Shown here: positions 24,351 through 33,152 of the stretch, piece by piece
Layout of the letters: each line of letters opens with the position of its first letter
Position numbering within the stretch: the first letter of the stretch is position 1
Source: Allosphingosinicella deserti
GTDB taxonomy: Bacteria; Pseudomonadota; Alphaproteobacteria; Sphingomonadales; Sphingomonadaceae
Assembly: GCF_003012735.1 (NCBI RefSeq)
Contig: NZ_PXYI01000001.1
Coordinates: forward strand, 806,001-870,000
Direction of reading: 5' to 3'
Length of the DNA: 64,000 bases
Notes under the pieces: model-generated
Told to the model about the DNA's origin: nothing
The model's input: the letters and a program-made list of their open reading frames with translations, nothing else
Databases searched by the model: none
Translations under genes and position numbers: made by a program

Positions 24351-26176
24351 TCCGATCGTCCTGTTCCCTGTTGATCCTGGCGTGCGCCGCGGCGATGTCG
24401 GTTCCCGCAGCCGCGGAACCGGTTCCATTTTCGAACAAGCCGATCACGCTGACCGCGCGCGATCAGCGCGTCGACGCGGCGATCGCCGATCTGTTCGGCC
24501 AGGCCGGGCTGCAGGTGAAGGTCAGCTCGGCGATCACCGGCAAGATGAACGGCGTCTTCAGCGGTACGCCGAAGAAGATCTGGTCGCAGCTGTCGCGCGC
24601 CTTCAACCTCGTCGCCTTTTACGACGGCGCGGTGGTGCGGGTCTATTCGGTCGGCGAGGTCCAGTCGCGCAGCTTCGCGTCCGCCAATCCCGCCGGGGTG
24701 GTGCGCGATGCCCGCAAGCTGCGGCTGATCGACGGACCCAACAAGGTCGCGGCGTCGTCGAACGGGGTGAGCGCCACCGGCGTTCCGGCCTTTCTCGACC
24801 GCATCGCCCAGCTCGCCGGGACGACACCGACCGAGTCCGGCCCCGCCGTCATCCAGGCATCGACGACACCCGCCAACGCGCCGCTGATCTCGCCGTTGCT
24901 CGCCCCCAATGCGCTTGCGACGGTGACCAGCGCGCCGCTTCGCTCGCGCACGCTTAGCGCCGCGACGACGCGGTCTCCGTACGAAGTGCGGATCTTCTAC
25001 CTGCGCTACGCCCGTGCCGACGACACCATCCAGAAGAGCTTCGACCGCACCATCACCATTCCCGGTGTCGCCTCGATCCTGCGCGGCATGATGGGTGACG
25101 GGCGCCCGTCGAACACCGTGTCCACCAGCGGCGGCAATTTCGACATCCAGCGCCAGTCGCAGCCGCGGCTCGGCGGCCGCGGCCTCAATGCGGTGCCGCC
25201 CGACGAGTCGCAGCGCAGCTTCGACCAGCAGGGAAGTCCGGGGCTGGACACTGTGGTCGTTCGGGAAGCCTCGGCGCGCGACGTCAACGGCCCCCGGGTC
25301 GAGGTCGATCCGGCCAATAATGCGGTGCTGATCCGCGATCGTCCGGAATCGATGACGGTCTACGAGGACATTGTGCGGGCGCTCGACGTCGAACCGCGCG
25401 GTGTCGAGCTCGAGGCGACGATCCTCGAGCTCGACACCAGCAGGCTGAAGGAACTCGGCCTCGACTTCGGCTTCCGCACCGGCGGCCTCGGCGCCTTGTT
25501 CGGCGGCAATGCCACCAATCCAAGCGAGACCTTCTCGGGCGGCAATGCGGTTGCCGGTTACCTGACTGGATCGCTGGATCTGTTCGCGGTGCGGATCACC
25601 GCGCTCGAAAAGACCGGTGCGCTGCGGGTCGTGTCGCGGCCACGGCTGAGCACGCTCAACAACATCCCGGCCGTGTTCAACAACCAGGTCCAATATTATG
25701 TGCGCGTCGCGGGCGACCGCCAGGTCGACCTGTTCCCGGTCACCGCCGGCATGGTGATGCGGGTCAATCCGTCAATTCTGTTCGACGGCGGCGAGCTTCG
25801 CACCCGCCTCTCGATCGAGATTCTCGACGGCTCCCCGACCGGCCTGATCGTCGACGGCATCCCGGCGGTGAAGCAATCCAGCATCAACACCAGCGCGGTG
25901 GTGAAGCAGGGCGAGAGCCTGCTGATCGGCGGCATGACCATGGACACCCAATATGACTACAAATCCAAGGTGCCCGGAGTCGGCGACATTCCGATCCTCG
26001 GTCAGGCGTTCCGCAAGCGCCAGAAGGGCAACCAGCATTTTGAGCGGATCTTCCTGATCACGCCGCGGGTGCTGTCGCAGCGCACCCAGCTGGCCGGGCC
26101 GGTGCCGACCAATCCGATCCCGCTGGAGCAGCTCCAGGCCGCCGGCAAGAAGGGCAAGAAGAGGGCCCGCCGATGA
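24347..26176 (+). CDS. sctC: SctC outer-membrane secretin
   Basis: 609 residues with a signal peptide (cleavage near PAAAEP). The N0 domain begins at KPITLTARDQRVDAAIADLF (about 27-46), N1 and N3 ring domains follow (IFYLRYARADDTIQ near 215, VEVDPANNAVLIRD near 320), and the secretin core has VSRPRLSTLNN and the closing VPGVGDIPILGQAFR near 550. This forms the outer-membrane pore, present in injectisomes and absent in flagella. Start and stop overlap neighbours by four bases. Confidence 0.95.
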   Translation: MIRSSCSLLILACAAAMSVPAAAEPVPFSNKPITLTARDQRVDAAIADLFGQAGLQVKVSSAITGKMNGVFSGTPKKIWSQLSRAFNLVAFYDGAVVRVYSVGEVQSRSFASANPAGVVRDARKLRLIDGPNKVAASSNGVSATGVPAFLDRIAQLAGTTPTESGPAVIQASTTPANAPLISPLLAPNALATVTSAPLRSRTLSAATTRSPYEVRIFYLRYARADDTIQKSFDRTITIPGVASILRGMMGDGRPSNTVSTSGGNFDIQRQSQPRLGGRGLNAVPPDESQRSFDQQGSPGLDTVVVREASARDVNGPRVEVDPANNAVLIRDRPESMTVYEDIVRALDVEPRGVELEATILELDTSRLKELGLDFGFRTGGLGALFGGNATNPSETFSGGNAVAGYLTGSLDLFAVRITALEKTGALRVVSRPRLSTLNNIPAVFNNQVQYYVRVAGDRQVDLFPVTAGMVMRVNPSILFDGGELRTRLSIEILDGSPTGLIVDGIPAVKQSSINTSAVVKQGESLLIGGMTMDTQYDYKSKVPGVGDIPILGQAFRKRQKGNQHFERIFLITPRVLSQRTQLAGPVPTNPIPLEQLQAAGKKGKKRARR

Positions 26177-27393
26177 ACGCACCCTTCGCCCCCCTGATGG
26201 TCGGCACCGCGGTGCTGCGCGTGCTCAGCGGCCGGCTGAGCGGGGCGGAGCATCGGCTGCACACCGGCAAGTTCGTGCGCGTCGGCCACGGTTTCGATCA
26301 CGACATCGTGCTGCGCGATCCGGCGACCCGCGGGGTTTCGCTCGAGCTCGATCTCGGCGACGAGGTCGCAACTGTGCGGGTTGTAGCGGGGCAGATCGGC
26401 CTGCTCGGCCGCCCGGTGACGGCGGGCGAGCAGGTGGCGCTGCCGCCCTACGTGCCGATGATGATCGGCGACTTCGCGGTCGCGATCGGCGACCCGGCCT
26501 CCGACCGCTGGGCCGAAACGGCGCGGCTTTCCTCGATGATCACGCCGGTCGGCGGCGCGCCCGCCGACGTCGCTCGCCAGCAGGCGGCAATCGGCGAGCG
26601 CATCGCCACGCGCCTCTATCCGATGCGCGGCGCGCTGTCGCTGGAGCGGCGCTGGCCGGCTTATGCCGCGATCGCGGCGTTGCTGTTGCTGCTGCTGACG
26701 CTTGCGGCACCGGCGGGGCAATGGGTCTCGCGCCAGCTTCACGACGCCAGTACGGATCGGATGACGCTGGCCGCCGCGGGCTTCGGCGACCTCACCGTCA
26801 CCGAAGGACCGAACGGGCCGATCATCCGCGGGATCGTCAAGGACGACGCCGCGCTCGCCAATCTCCGCATGATCGTCGCGCAGCGGATCGGGATGGCGAC
26901 GCTCGACGTCCAGACGATGGAGGGCCTTGCCGCCGCCGCGACCGATCTGCTGCGGGCGCAGGGCGTCGACGGGGAAGCGGTTCCGAGACGGGGGCACAGC
27001 CTGTTGATCAACGCCGAGTTCCTGCCGGCCGATCGCCAGGCGGAGCTCGCGCGGCTGATCAAGGAGGACGTGCCGGGAATCAGCCGGGTGCAGTTCGCCG
27101 CCGACGCGGGCCGCGGCGACCGCGACCTCCAATATTTCTTTTCCGGATCGGAATACGGCCTCGCCAGCTTCGTCGACGGCGATCCGGGCTACATCACGAC
27201 GGCGGACGGAACACGCTGGTTCGCGGGGGCGCAGGTGCCCACCGGCCACCGCATCGTCGCCATCGGCCACGGCCGCGCCACCTTCGAGCGCGACGGCCGA
27301 ATCGAGGAACTCGTCCTGGGGCCAAGCTTGCCGCCAGCCCAGGACCAGACTGTCACCGAAGGCGGCGAGATCAGCGGAGAGACGCAGTCATGA
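26173..27393 (+). CDS. sctD: SctD inner-membrane ring protein
   Basis: 406 residues. The N-terminal FHA-like domain (about 8-110: VLRVLSGRLSGAEHRL, VGHGFDHDIVLRD) is cytoplasmic, one transmembrane helix lies at about 160-177 (AAIAALLLLLLTLAAPAG), and the periplasmic part contains repeated ring-building folds (LTVTEGPNGPIIRGIVKDDAA). This domain order is typical of YscD/SctD. The sctF-like start overlaps its stop. Confidence 0.85.
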   Translation: MNAPFAPLMVGTAVLRVLSGRLSGAEHRLHTGKFVRVGHGFDHDIVLRDPATRGVSLELDLGDEVATVRVVAGQIGLLGRPVTAGEQVALPPYVPMMIGDFAVAIGDPASDRWAETARLSSMITPVGGAPADVARQQAAIGERIATRLYPMRGALSLERRWPAYAAIAALLLLLLTLAAPAGQWVSRQLHDASTDRMTLAAAGFGDLTVTEGPNGPIIRGIVKDDAALANLRMIVAQRIGMATLDVQTMEGLAAAATDLLRAQGVDGEAVPRRGHSLLINAEFLPADRQAELARLIKEDVPGISRVQFAADAGRGDRDLQYFFSGSEYGLASFVDGDPGYITTADGTRWFAGAQVPTGHRIVAIGHGRATFERDGRIEELVLGPSLPPAQDQTVTEGGEISGETQS

Positions 27394-27698
27394 CGAACCC
27401 GATCACCAGCGCATCGCTTGGCACGCTTGCCTCGCTCGGCAACATGGGCACGACCGACGCCCGCAGCGGCAAAGGCAATTGGTTCGAAGCGTTCAGCCAG
27501 GCGTGGGGCAAGGCGCTCGACACCCAGGCGGACGCGATCACCCAGCAGGCCGACATCGTCTCGCAGGGCGGCGACAAGCCCTCCGACATCACTCAGCTGA
27601 CCACCGAATCGATGCGGATGACGTTCATGGCCAACAGCTCCCACACGTCGATCGACAGCGTTTCCAAGGCGCTCGAGACGATGGCGAGGAAGAACTGA
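27390..27698 (+). CDS. SctF-like needle subunit candidate
   Basis: 102 residues, a little longer than the usual 80-90. After a Ser/Thr/Gly-rich start come two helices split by a GGDKPSDI turn; the layout (helix, K-P-x-D/N turn, helix with NSS near the centre, short basic end) matches YscF-type needles. The last 33 residues resemble the C terminus of the EspA-like protein 11 kb away. The position between sctD and sctI is where needle genes commonly lie. Similarity is structural, not close in sequence. Confidence 0.65.
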   Translation: MTNPITSASLGTLASLGNMGTTDARSGKGNWFEAFSQAWGKALDTQADAITQQADIVSQGGDKPSDITQLTTESMRMTFMANSSHTSIDSVSKALETMARKN

Positions 27699-27700
27699 CG

Positions 27701-28117
27701 ATGAGCATCGAAGCGATCGGTGCGCTTCTCGGGCCGGCCGGCGGCACGGCAAGCGCGGGTGCCGGGCATCGCGCCATGGACCTGCTTCCGCCCGGCGGCG
27801 GAGGCACCAGCCCGCAGCTCGAAGGGCGGTTCCAGGCCGCGGTCGATCGCGCCGGCGGGCTCGATGGAGTCGTTCCCGCCGGGCCGCTGCCGCCTGCGAT
27901 CAAGGGCATGTTCAGCGCGCTCGATCAGGTCAACGTGCAGGCGCGGTCGGTGTCGCGCTATGCGGAAACGGCGGAGGCGAGCGGCGGCCAGCTCACCCCC
28001 GGCGAGATCGTCCAGCTGACCATGAAATGCTCGGAATTCATGTTCCAGGCTCAGCTCACGTCCAACATCGCCAACCGGAGCTCGGATGGCGTGCAGCAGC
28101 TGTTCAAGCAGCAATGA
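27701..28117 (+). CDS. sctI: SctI inner-rod protein
   Basis: 138 residues. The C-terminal half is the conserved part: SGGQLTPGEIVQLTMKCSEFMFQAQLTS (spread over residues 96-123), then IANRSSDGVQQLFKQQ, matching the YscI/HrpB-type rod signature (L-x-x-x-E-L..Q..L..V..K..S). The N-terminal half is low complexity. The next gene starts within its stop codon (ATGA). Confidence 0.8.
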   Translation: MSIEAIGALLGPAGGTASAGAGHRAMDLLPPGGGGTSPQLEGRFQAAVDRAGGLDGVVPAGPLPPAIKGMFSALDQVNVQARSVSRYAETAEASGGQLTPGEIVQLTMKCSEFMFQAQLTSNIANRSSDGVQQLFKQQ

Positions 28118-28893
28118 TCGGGCAGGCGCTTTCCCGTCGCACGTCCGCCCGGCGCTGGCAGGGGCGCGCCGCCGCGCCCCTGCTGCTGCTCGCCGCGCTG
28201 ACGCTTTCGGGCTGCGGCCGCCAGGAAGTCTATGGCAAGCTGACCGAAAATGCGGCGAACGAGATGGTCGCGGTGCTCAGTCAGGCCGGGATCCAGGCGA
28301 GCAAGGTGCAGGGCGAAAAGGAGAATTGGAGCATCACCGTCAGCCAGGGCGATTTCGCAAAGGCGGTGGAGACGCTGCGCGCCCAAGGTCTGCCGCACGA
28401 GAATTTCGACAATCTCGGCACCGTTTTCAAGAAGGAAGGCTTCACCTCCACCCCGCTCGAGGAGCGGGCGCGGCTGATCTACGGGCTGTCGCAGGAGCTG
28501 AGCCGGACGATCAGCGACATCGACGGGGTCGTCCAGGCGCGAGTCCACCTCACCATGCCGGAGGCGGACCCCCTGTCGCGCGAGGCCAAGCCTTCGGCGG
28601 CGTCGGTGTTCGTCAAATACCGTACCGGCTTCGATCTGCGCAGCCAGACGGGCGCGATCAAGGCCCTGGTCACCAACGCGATCGACGGCCTCACCTACGA
28701 TCGGGTGTCGGTGGTGATGGTGCCCGCGCAGGCCCTGCCGATGCTGCCCCAGAATCAGGACAGCGTCTCGATTTCCGCTCTGGTGCGGGGGCTGGTCGTC
28801 GTCGTCGCGGTGTCGGTGCTCGCCTTTGCCGGCCTCGCCTTGCTGCGGATGCGCCGTCGCCGCCCCGGTCTGCCGGACGTGGTGCGGCCGTGA
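28114..28893 (+). CDS. sctJ: SctJ (YscJ/PrgK) lipoprotein ring
   Basis: 259 residues. The signal ends in the lipobox LSGC with Cys34. The ring-building motif domains follow: YGKLTENAANEMVAVLSQAG, then FKKEGFTSTPLEERARLIYGLSQELSRT and SQTIS-like DIDGVVQARVHL, all classical SctJ/FliF features. A C-terminal transmembrane helix (about 222-245) ends in RMRRRR. An ATGA overlap with sctI fixes the start. It forms the inner-membrane ring with SctD. Confidence 0.95.
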   Translation: MIGQALSRRTSARRWQGRAAAPLLLLAALTLSGCGRQEVYGKLTENAANEMVAVLSQAGIQASKVQGEKENWSITVSQGDFAKAVETLRAQGLPHENFDNLGTVFKKEGFTSTPLEERARLIYGLSQELSRTISDIDGVVQARVHLTMPEADPLSREAKPSAASVFVKYRTGFDLRSQTGAIKALVTNAIDGLTYDRVSVVMVPAQALPMLPQNQDSVSISALVRGLVVVVAVSVLAFAGLALLRMRRRRPGLPDVVRP

Positions 28894-29363
28894 CACCAGA
28901 GATGCGCCGCCGGCGCTATGCGTTGCTGACCGAAGCGGTGCCGGTGGGACGCGGCGCGCGGTTCGGGCGGCGGATCGGCACCCAGCCGGGGCCGAGCTAC
29001 GGGGATCTGGCCAAGATCCCGGACTGGCTCTCCGAACCGGAGGCCCGCCGGCAGCGGATCGCCGCGCTTGCCGGTCTGCTCCGCTATCGCCGGGCGATCG
29101 ATGCCGAACTCTCCGGCCCCAAGCTCGCGACGATCGCCGAGCTGCTCGGCGAGGACCTGTTCGACGCCGCGTGCGACGCCGATGCCGATGCGGACGGCCC
29201 GGCCTCACTCCCGCCGCCGGAGCGCATCCTCGACGAGGGAAGGGGATTGCTCGAGGCGGCTCTGCCGCGGTCGCTCGCCGCCGCCTTCCCGGGCGCGCGC
29301 GACGACGACCAGGCGCGCAGGTTGGTGCTGCGGGCGCATGCGATCGAAAGGGCGCTGGCGTGA
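28890..29363 (+). CDS. sctK: SctK-like sorting-platform accessory protein
   Basis: 157 residues from GTG 28890 (GTGA overlap with sctJ). The sequence is weakly conserved, as is usual for SctK: IPDWLSEPEARRQRIAALAGLLRYRRAID and the helix-rich C terminus with RLVLRAHAIERALA. Assignment rests mainly on size and the fixed position between sctJ and sctL. In better-studied systems SctK links the membrane ring to SctQ/SctL. Confidence 0.65.
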   Translation: MTPEMRRRRYALLTEAVPVGRGARFGRRIGTQPGPSYGDLAKIPDWLSEPEARRQRIAALAGLLRYRRAIDAELSGPKLATIAELLGEDLFDAACDADADADGPASLPPPERILDEGRGLLEAALPRSLAAAFPGARDDDQARRLVLRAHAIERALA

Positions 29364-29950
29364 CCTTCCACCTCGTTCATGCCGACAAGATTGCTTTGCT
29401 CGCCAGCGACCGCGCGGTGATCAAGCGCGCCGAACGCAGCGATTTCACCGATGCGGCGGCCCTGCTGGCAGCAGCCGGAACGATCCGCGACCAGGCGCTC
29501 GCCGACGCAGACGCCGCGCGGCGCGACGGCCATGCGGAAGGGCTGGCGGAGGCGCGGGCGTCGATCGGAGACCATCTGGCGGAGCAGGTCGCAGCCTTCG
29601 CCACCGCGATCGAGGCGCACGAACAGGCGCGCCGCAGCGACATCGCCGAAGCCGCTTATGCCGCGGTTCGGGCGATCGTCGGCGAGCTCGAGGATGAGGC
29701 GCTGGTGCCGCGCATGGTCGAGCGCACGCTCGCGCGGCTGCCGGCCGATGGTCCGGTGACGGTGTTCGTGCCGGCGGACCTCGCGGCCAGGGTGTCCGAG
29801 CGGCTCGGCGAGCGAAGCCATGTCGTGATCGCGGAGGATCCGAGCCTCGGTTCCGGCGACTGCGTCGTGCGGACCAGTGCCGGACAGGTGATCGCCAGCC
29901 TTTCCGTTCAGCTCGACTCGCTGGCCAAGCGCTGGGGCGTCGCCGCATGA
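29360..29950 (+). CDS. sctL: SctL (YscL/FliH-like) ATPase stator
   Basis: 196 residues from GTG 29360 (GTGA overlap). A charged helix rich in Ala/Glu/Arg (about 30-95: EAALL..ADADAARRDGHAEGLAEARA) is followed by the globular C-terminal FliH/V-ATPase-E-like part with VPRMVERTLARLP and DPSLGSGDCVVRTSAG. It holds the ATPase to SctQ. The next gene overlaps (ATGA 29947). Confidence 0.85.
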   Translation: MTFHLVHADKIALLASDRAVIKRAERSDFTDAAALLAAAGTIRDQALADADAARRDGHAEGLAEARASIGDHLAEQVAAFATAIEAHEQARRSDIAEAAYAAVRAIVGELEDEALVPRMVERTLARLPADGPVTVFVPADLAARVSERLGERSHVVIAEDPSLGSGDCVVRTSAGQVIASLSVQLDSLAKRWGVAA

Positions 29951-31275
29951 CCGGTCGCGCCGACACGCTCGCCCTCGTCCGCGCGCTCGATGCGGCGCCG
30001 ATGTTCGAACAGCATGGCCGCATTGTCGGTGCGATCGGCACGACCTTGCGGGTGTCGGGGGTGCGCGCTCGGATCGGCGAGAGCTGCGAGATCGTCGATG
30101 CGGAAACCGGCTTTTCGCTCTGGGCCGAAGTGGTCGGCCTTGCCGACGGCGGCGCGATCCTGACCCCGCTCGGCGATCTGCGCGGCCTGTCGCTCGACAG
30201 CGACGTCATCCTGCGCAGCGGCGACGATCGAACGCCTTTCGGACCGGACATGTTCGGACGGGTGCTCGATGCCCGCCTGCAGCCGCTCGACGGCCTGGGG
30301 CCGGTGCGCCGCGGCGACGACCGTCCGATCCACGGCACCTCTCCCAATCCTATGGGGCGGCGACCGATCGACCGGCCGATGGAGACGGGAATTCGTGCGA
30401 TCGACGGGCTGCTGACCGTCGGCGTCGGCCAGCGGGTCGGCATTTTCGCCAGCGCGGGGGTCGGCAAATCGACCTTGCTCGCCAATCTCGCGCGCCAGGC
30501 GCAATGCGACGCGATCGTGATTGCGATGATCGGCGAGCGCGGCCGCGAGGTGCGCGAATTCGTCGAGGAGACGTTGGGGGAGGATGGGCTCGCGCGGTCC
30601 GTGGTGATCGTGGCAACGTCGGATCGTCCGGCGATGGAGCGGGTCCGCGCGGCGCACGTCGCGACCGCGATCGCCGAGGGGCTCCGCGACCAGGGCCGGC
30701 ACGTGCTGCTGCTGATGGACAGCGTCACCCGCTTCGCGCGCGCGCTGCGCGAGATCGGCCTCGCGGCCGGCGAGCCGGCGGTACGGCGCGGATTCCCGCC
30801 CTCGGTCTTCGCCGAGCTGCCGCGCCTGTTTGAGCGCAGCGGGGCGTCGGCGGACGGCGTGATCACCGCCCTCTATACCGTGCTGCTGGAGGACGAGGAG
30901 GGGGATCCGATCGGCGAGGAGGTCCGCTCGCTGCTCGACGGCCACATCATCCTGTCGCGCAAGCTTGCCGCGCGGGGGCATTTCCCGGCCATTGACGTGC
31001 TCGGCAGCCAGTCGCGCCTGTTCACCAAGCTTGCCGGATCCGGTCAGCAGCGCGCCGCCACCGGCCTCAGAGCAATGCTGGCCAAACTCGACGAGATCGA
31101 ACTGCTTGTCCAGATCGGCGAATATCAGCCGGGACGGGACCAGCTTGCCGACCGTGCCCTGGCGGAACGTCAGGCGATCAACGCCTTTCTGCGTCAGACC
31201 CGGGAGGATCGCGCGTCGTTCAACGAGTGCATCGCGCGGCTCCGAACCTTCGAGGAGATGAATCATGGCCGCTGA
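29947..31275 (+). CDS. sctN: SctN T3SS ATPase
   Basis: 442 residues, normal length. The Walker A ASAGVGKST is at 168-176, MIGERGREVREFVE near 194, Walker B region LLLMDSVTRFARALREIGLA near 257 and GEP nearby, as in FliI/YscN. It removes chaperones and unfolds substrates at the export gate. The 3' end overlaps the sctO start by 11 bases. Confidence 0.97.
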   Translation: MTGRADTLALVRALDAAPMFEQHGRIVGAIGTTLRVSGVRARIGESCEIVDAETGFSLWAEVVGLADGGAILTPLGDLRGLSLDSDVILRSGDDRTPFGPDMFGRVLDARLQPLDGLGPVRRGDDRPIHGTSPNPMGRRPIDRPMETGIRAIDGLLTVGVGQRVGIFASAGVGKSTLLANLARQAQCDAIVIAMIGERGREVREFVEETLGEDGLARSVVIVATSDRPAMERVRAAHVATAIAEGLRDQGRHVLLLMDSVTRFARALREIGLAAGEPAVRRGFPPSVFAELPRLFERSGASADGVITALYTVLLEDEEGDPIGEEVRSLLDGHIILSRKLAARGHFPAIDVLGSQSRLFTKLAGSGQQRAATGLRAMLAKLDEIELLVQIGEYQPGRDQLADRALAERQAINAFLRQTREDRASFNECIARLRTFEEMNHGR

Positions 31276-31714
31276 CCGGCGGGGCCCGATGCTCGCGCGG
31301 ATCGCCGAGGTGCGGGGCCAGAGGCTGACCCGTGCGGCGACCGAGGCCCACGAAGCCTGCGAGGCGGCGCTGGCCGCGGCCGAGCGCGCGCGGCAGGAGC
31401 GCGAGGCGGCGGCCGCAACGCGGCGCGAGGCGCGGGCCGCATTCGTCAGCACGCCGGCGTGCGCGCAGGCGCGTTTGTGGCTCGATCGCACCATCGCCGG
31501 CGAGACCGGGGCGGTCGCCGAGCTTTCCGATCGGTCCGCCCGCCTCGACCTCGCAAGAGACGCGCATCTCCACGCGGTCGGCGCCCTGGCGCGTCACCAA
31601 GTCCGCAGCGACGTCATCGCCGCCCATCATCGCGACAGCGTTCGTGCCGACCAGCGGCGGGCCGAGGATCGGCTGGAGACGGAGGCCCCGGTTGCCCGGG
31701 TGCGGGCCTCGTGA
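31265..31714 (+). CDS. sctO: SctO-like (YscO/FliJ) stalk protein
   Basis: 149 residues that are almost entirely Ala/Arg/Glu-rich helix, consistent with the two-helix coiled coil of SctO/FliJ that inserts into the ATPase ring (RLTRAATEAHEACEAALAAAERAR and ARDAHLHAVGALARHQ). Sequence conservation in this family is poor; position after sctN and length are the main evidence. Confidence 0.75.
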   Translation: MAADRRGPMLARIAEVRGQRLTRAATEAHEACEAALAAAERARQEREAAAATRREARAAFVSTPACAQARLWLDRTIAGETGAVAELSDRSARLDLARDAHLHAVGALARHQVRSDVIAAHHRDSVRADQRRAEDRLETEAPVARVRAS

Positions 31715-32286
31715 ACGGCGCGCCGCCAGGGTCGCCGAGGCCGTCGTCGCCGAGGACAGCATCGCTCTCGCCGCTCCGCCCGGCGGCGCAGCCGGGCGTG
31801 GTGCCGGAAGCGCTGCCCAGCCACCGCCGCGCCTTTGCCGAGGCGCTGTCGCGGCACGGCGGCAAGCCACTGGCCAAGGAGCGGGCTGCCGAAGCCCTCG
31901 CGGATCTCGGTGCGATCGCCGCGCCGCCGCGCGAGTTCGCGGCGATCGGCGCGGCGGACTCACCAATGGCGGCCGGAGACGTGGATTCGGCGCTCCATGC
32001 CCAGCTCGACCGCATCGCCGCGGCGATTGCCGAAGTCGTCAAGACCGGCGCAGATCCGGAGGTCCATCTGTCGCTGCCGCTCGGCGCCTACCGGATCGAA
32101 GGCGCTGTGCTGGGACGCGATCTCGCCGGCCAGATCAACATCTCGCTGATCCCCGGCAGCGCCGTGCCGCCGACGGTCGCTGCGCAGTGGAGCGAGCAAT
32201 TGAGCGAGCGGCTGGTGCGCCGTCAGCTGCGGATCGGCAAGATCGGCGTTCAGTCGCCGGCGCGGGCCGCGTTCTCGCCGGCGTAG
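31711..32286 (+). CDS. sctP: SctP-like needle-length/substrate-switch protein
   Basis: 191 residues from GTG 31711 (GTGA overlap with sctO). The N-terminal third is Pro/Ser/Arg-rich and looks unfolded; the C-terminal part from about 100 has the compact T3S4-like pattern (DPEVHLSLPLGAYRIEG, ISLIPGS, LSERLVRRQLRIGKIGVQ). It is shorter than typical rulers (300+), so its measuring part may be reduced. The last 37 bases overlap the oppositely oriented DUF1521 gene. Confidence 0.65.
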   Translation: MNGAPPGSPRPSSPRTASLSPLRPAAQPGVVPEALPSHRRAFAEALSRHGGKPLAKERAAEALADLGAIAAPPREFAAIGAADSPMAAGDVDSALHAQLDRIAAAIAEVVKTGADPEVHLSLPLGAYRIEGAVLGRDLAGQINISLIPGSAVPPTVAAQWSEQLSERLVRRQLRIGKIGVQSPARAAFSPA

Positions 32287-33152
32287 AGCGCCATCGCGCG
32301 ATAGATGTCGTTCGCCTGCGGACGGCGATCGCTGTCGCTGGGCTGGTTGCGGCCGATGGTCAGCATCAGCGAGTCGATCTGATTGTACGCGACGAAGCTC
32401 GAAATCGCTTCGCTGATCTCGCCAAGGCTCAGCGTGTCCTTGCCGGGACCGTAGAGTCCGCCGATCGCGGTCTCGTCAAGAACGGTCTGATCGACGGAGT
32501 TGCCATATTCGTCGCTCCAGCCTCCGGTCAGATCGCTGACGATGGTGAGGCCGTCGCGAGTTGCGGCATCGATCGCGTCGCCTTCGAAGCTCTGCACGAC
32601 GGCGAGGTCGCCGAGCATCGTCTCGGCGATGCCGGTGATCACCATCGCCCGGTCTTCGCGGGTGACCGTCAGCTTGTCGAGCCGGAACAGGTCCGCGATC
32701 ATCGCATCGACCGCAGTCTCCATGGTGATCTTGGTGCCGTTGGCGAGCTCGACGCTGGTGGTTCCCCAGAAGCGGGCAGCGTCGGCGCCATCGAGCGCGA
32801 TCTGGGCTGCGCCCCATACGAGAATCGATTCGCCGGTCGACGCATTGGCGACGAAGACCGCCGACTGCAGTTCGTCGATCGACAGCGAGTAACCGTCGGA
32901 AAGATCGAATACGACGTTGCCGATCGCCACTGCGGTGACTTCGAAGGCCGGCGGCCCCGAAATCGCGGGCATGCCCTCAGCCGGTGCGACGTAGAACGCG
33001 ACGTCGACCGAGCTCGGCAGGGCGGCATCGCTGTCCGCGGGCGCGGCGATCGGATCGAGCAGGACGACGGCGGCGATGATCTGTCCATCGCCGCCTGCAT
33101 TGCCGAACCCGATCCCGTCGACGGCGGCGGGCGCTACAGCTCCGGTTTCCAC
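32250..33152 (-). CDS. DUF1521 protein with a decayed autocleavage site
   Basis: 300 residues from ATG 33152, which lies within the end of the gene before it. No Sec signal is seen. From about 75 it follows the DUF1521 pattern of the intact paralogue at 47034: DGYSLSIDELQSAVFVAN, FWGTTSVELANGTKI, TREDRAMVITGI and LYGPGKDTLSLGE. The cleavage motif GDPH of rhizobial NopE1-type proteins is GAAQ here (residues 114-117), so calcium-induced self-cleavage should be lost. It probably shares the T3SS box at 33690 with the preceding gene. It may be a secreted protein or an inhibitor of the intact one. Confidence 0.75.
   Translation of the reverse strand: METGAVAPAAVDGIGFGNAGGDGQIIAAVVLLDPIAAPADSDAALPSSVDVAFYVAPAEGMPAISGPPAFEVTAVAIGNVVFDLSDGYSLSIDELQSAVFVANASTGESILVWGAAQIALDGADAARFWGTTSVELANGTKITMETAVDAMIADLFRLDKLTVTREDRAMVITGIAETMLGDLAVVQSFEGDAIDAATRDGLTIVSDLTGGWSDEYGNSVDQTVLDETAIGGLYGPGKDTLSLGEISEAISSFVAYNQIDSLMLTIGRNQPSDSDRRPQANDIYRAMALYAGENAARAGD

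Noticed and set aside
16709-31275. Reading the SctR/S/T/U/V/N genes as a flagellar cluster
   Set aside because: A secretin (SctC), SctD with an FHA-like domain, SctJ lipoprotein, SctI and SctK are present, while flagellin, hook, rod and motor genes are absent. Only the FliO-like gene is flagellar in character.
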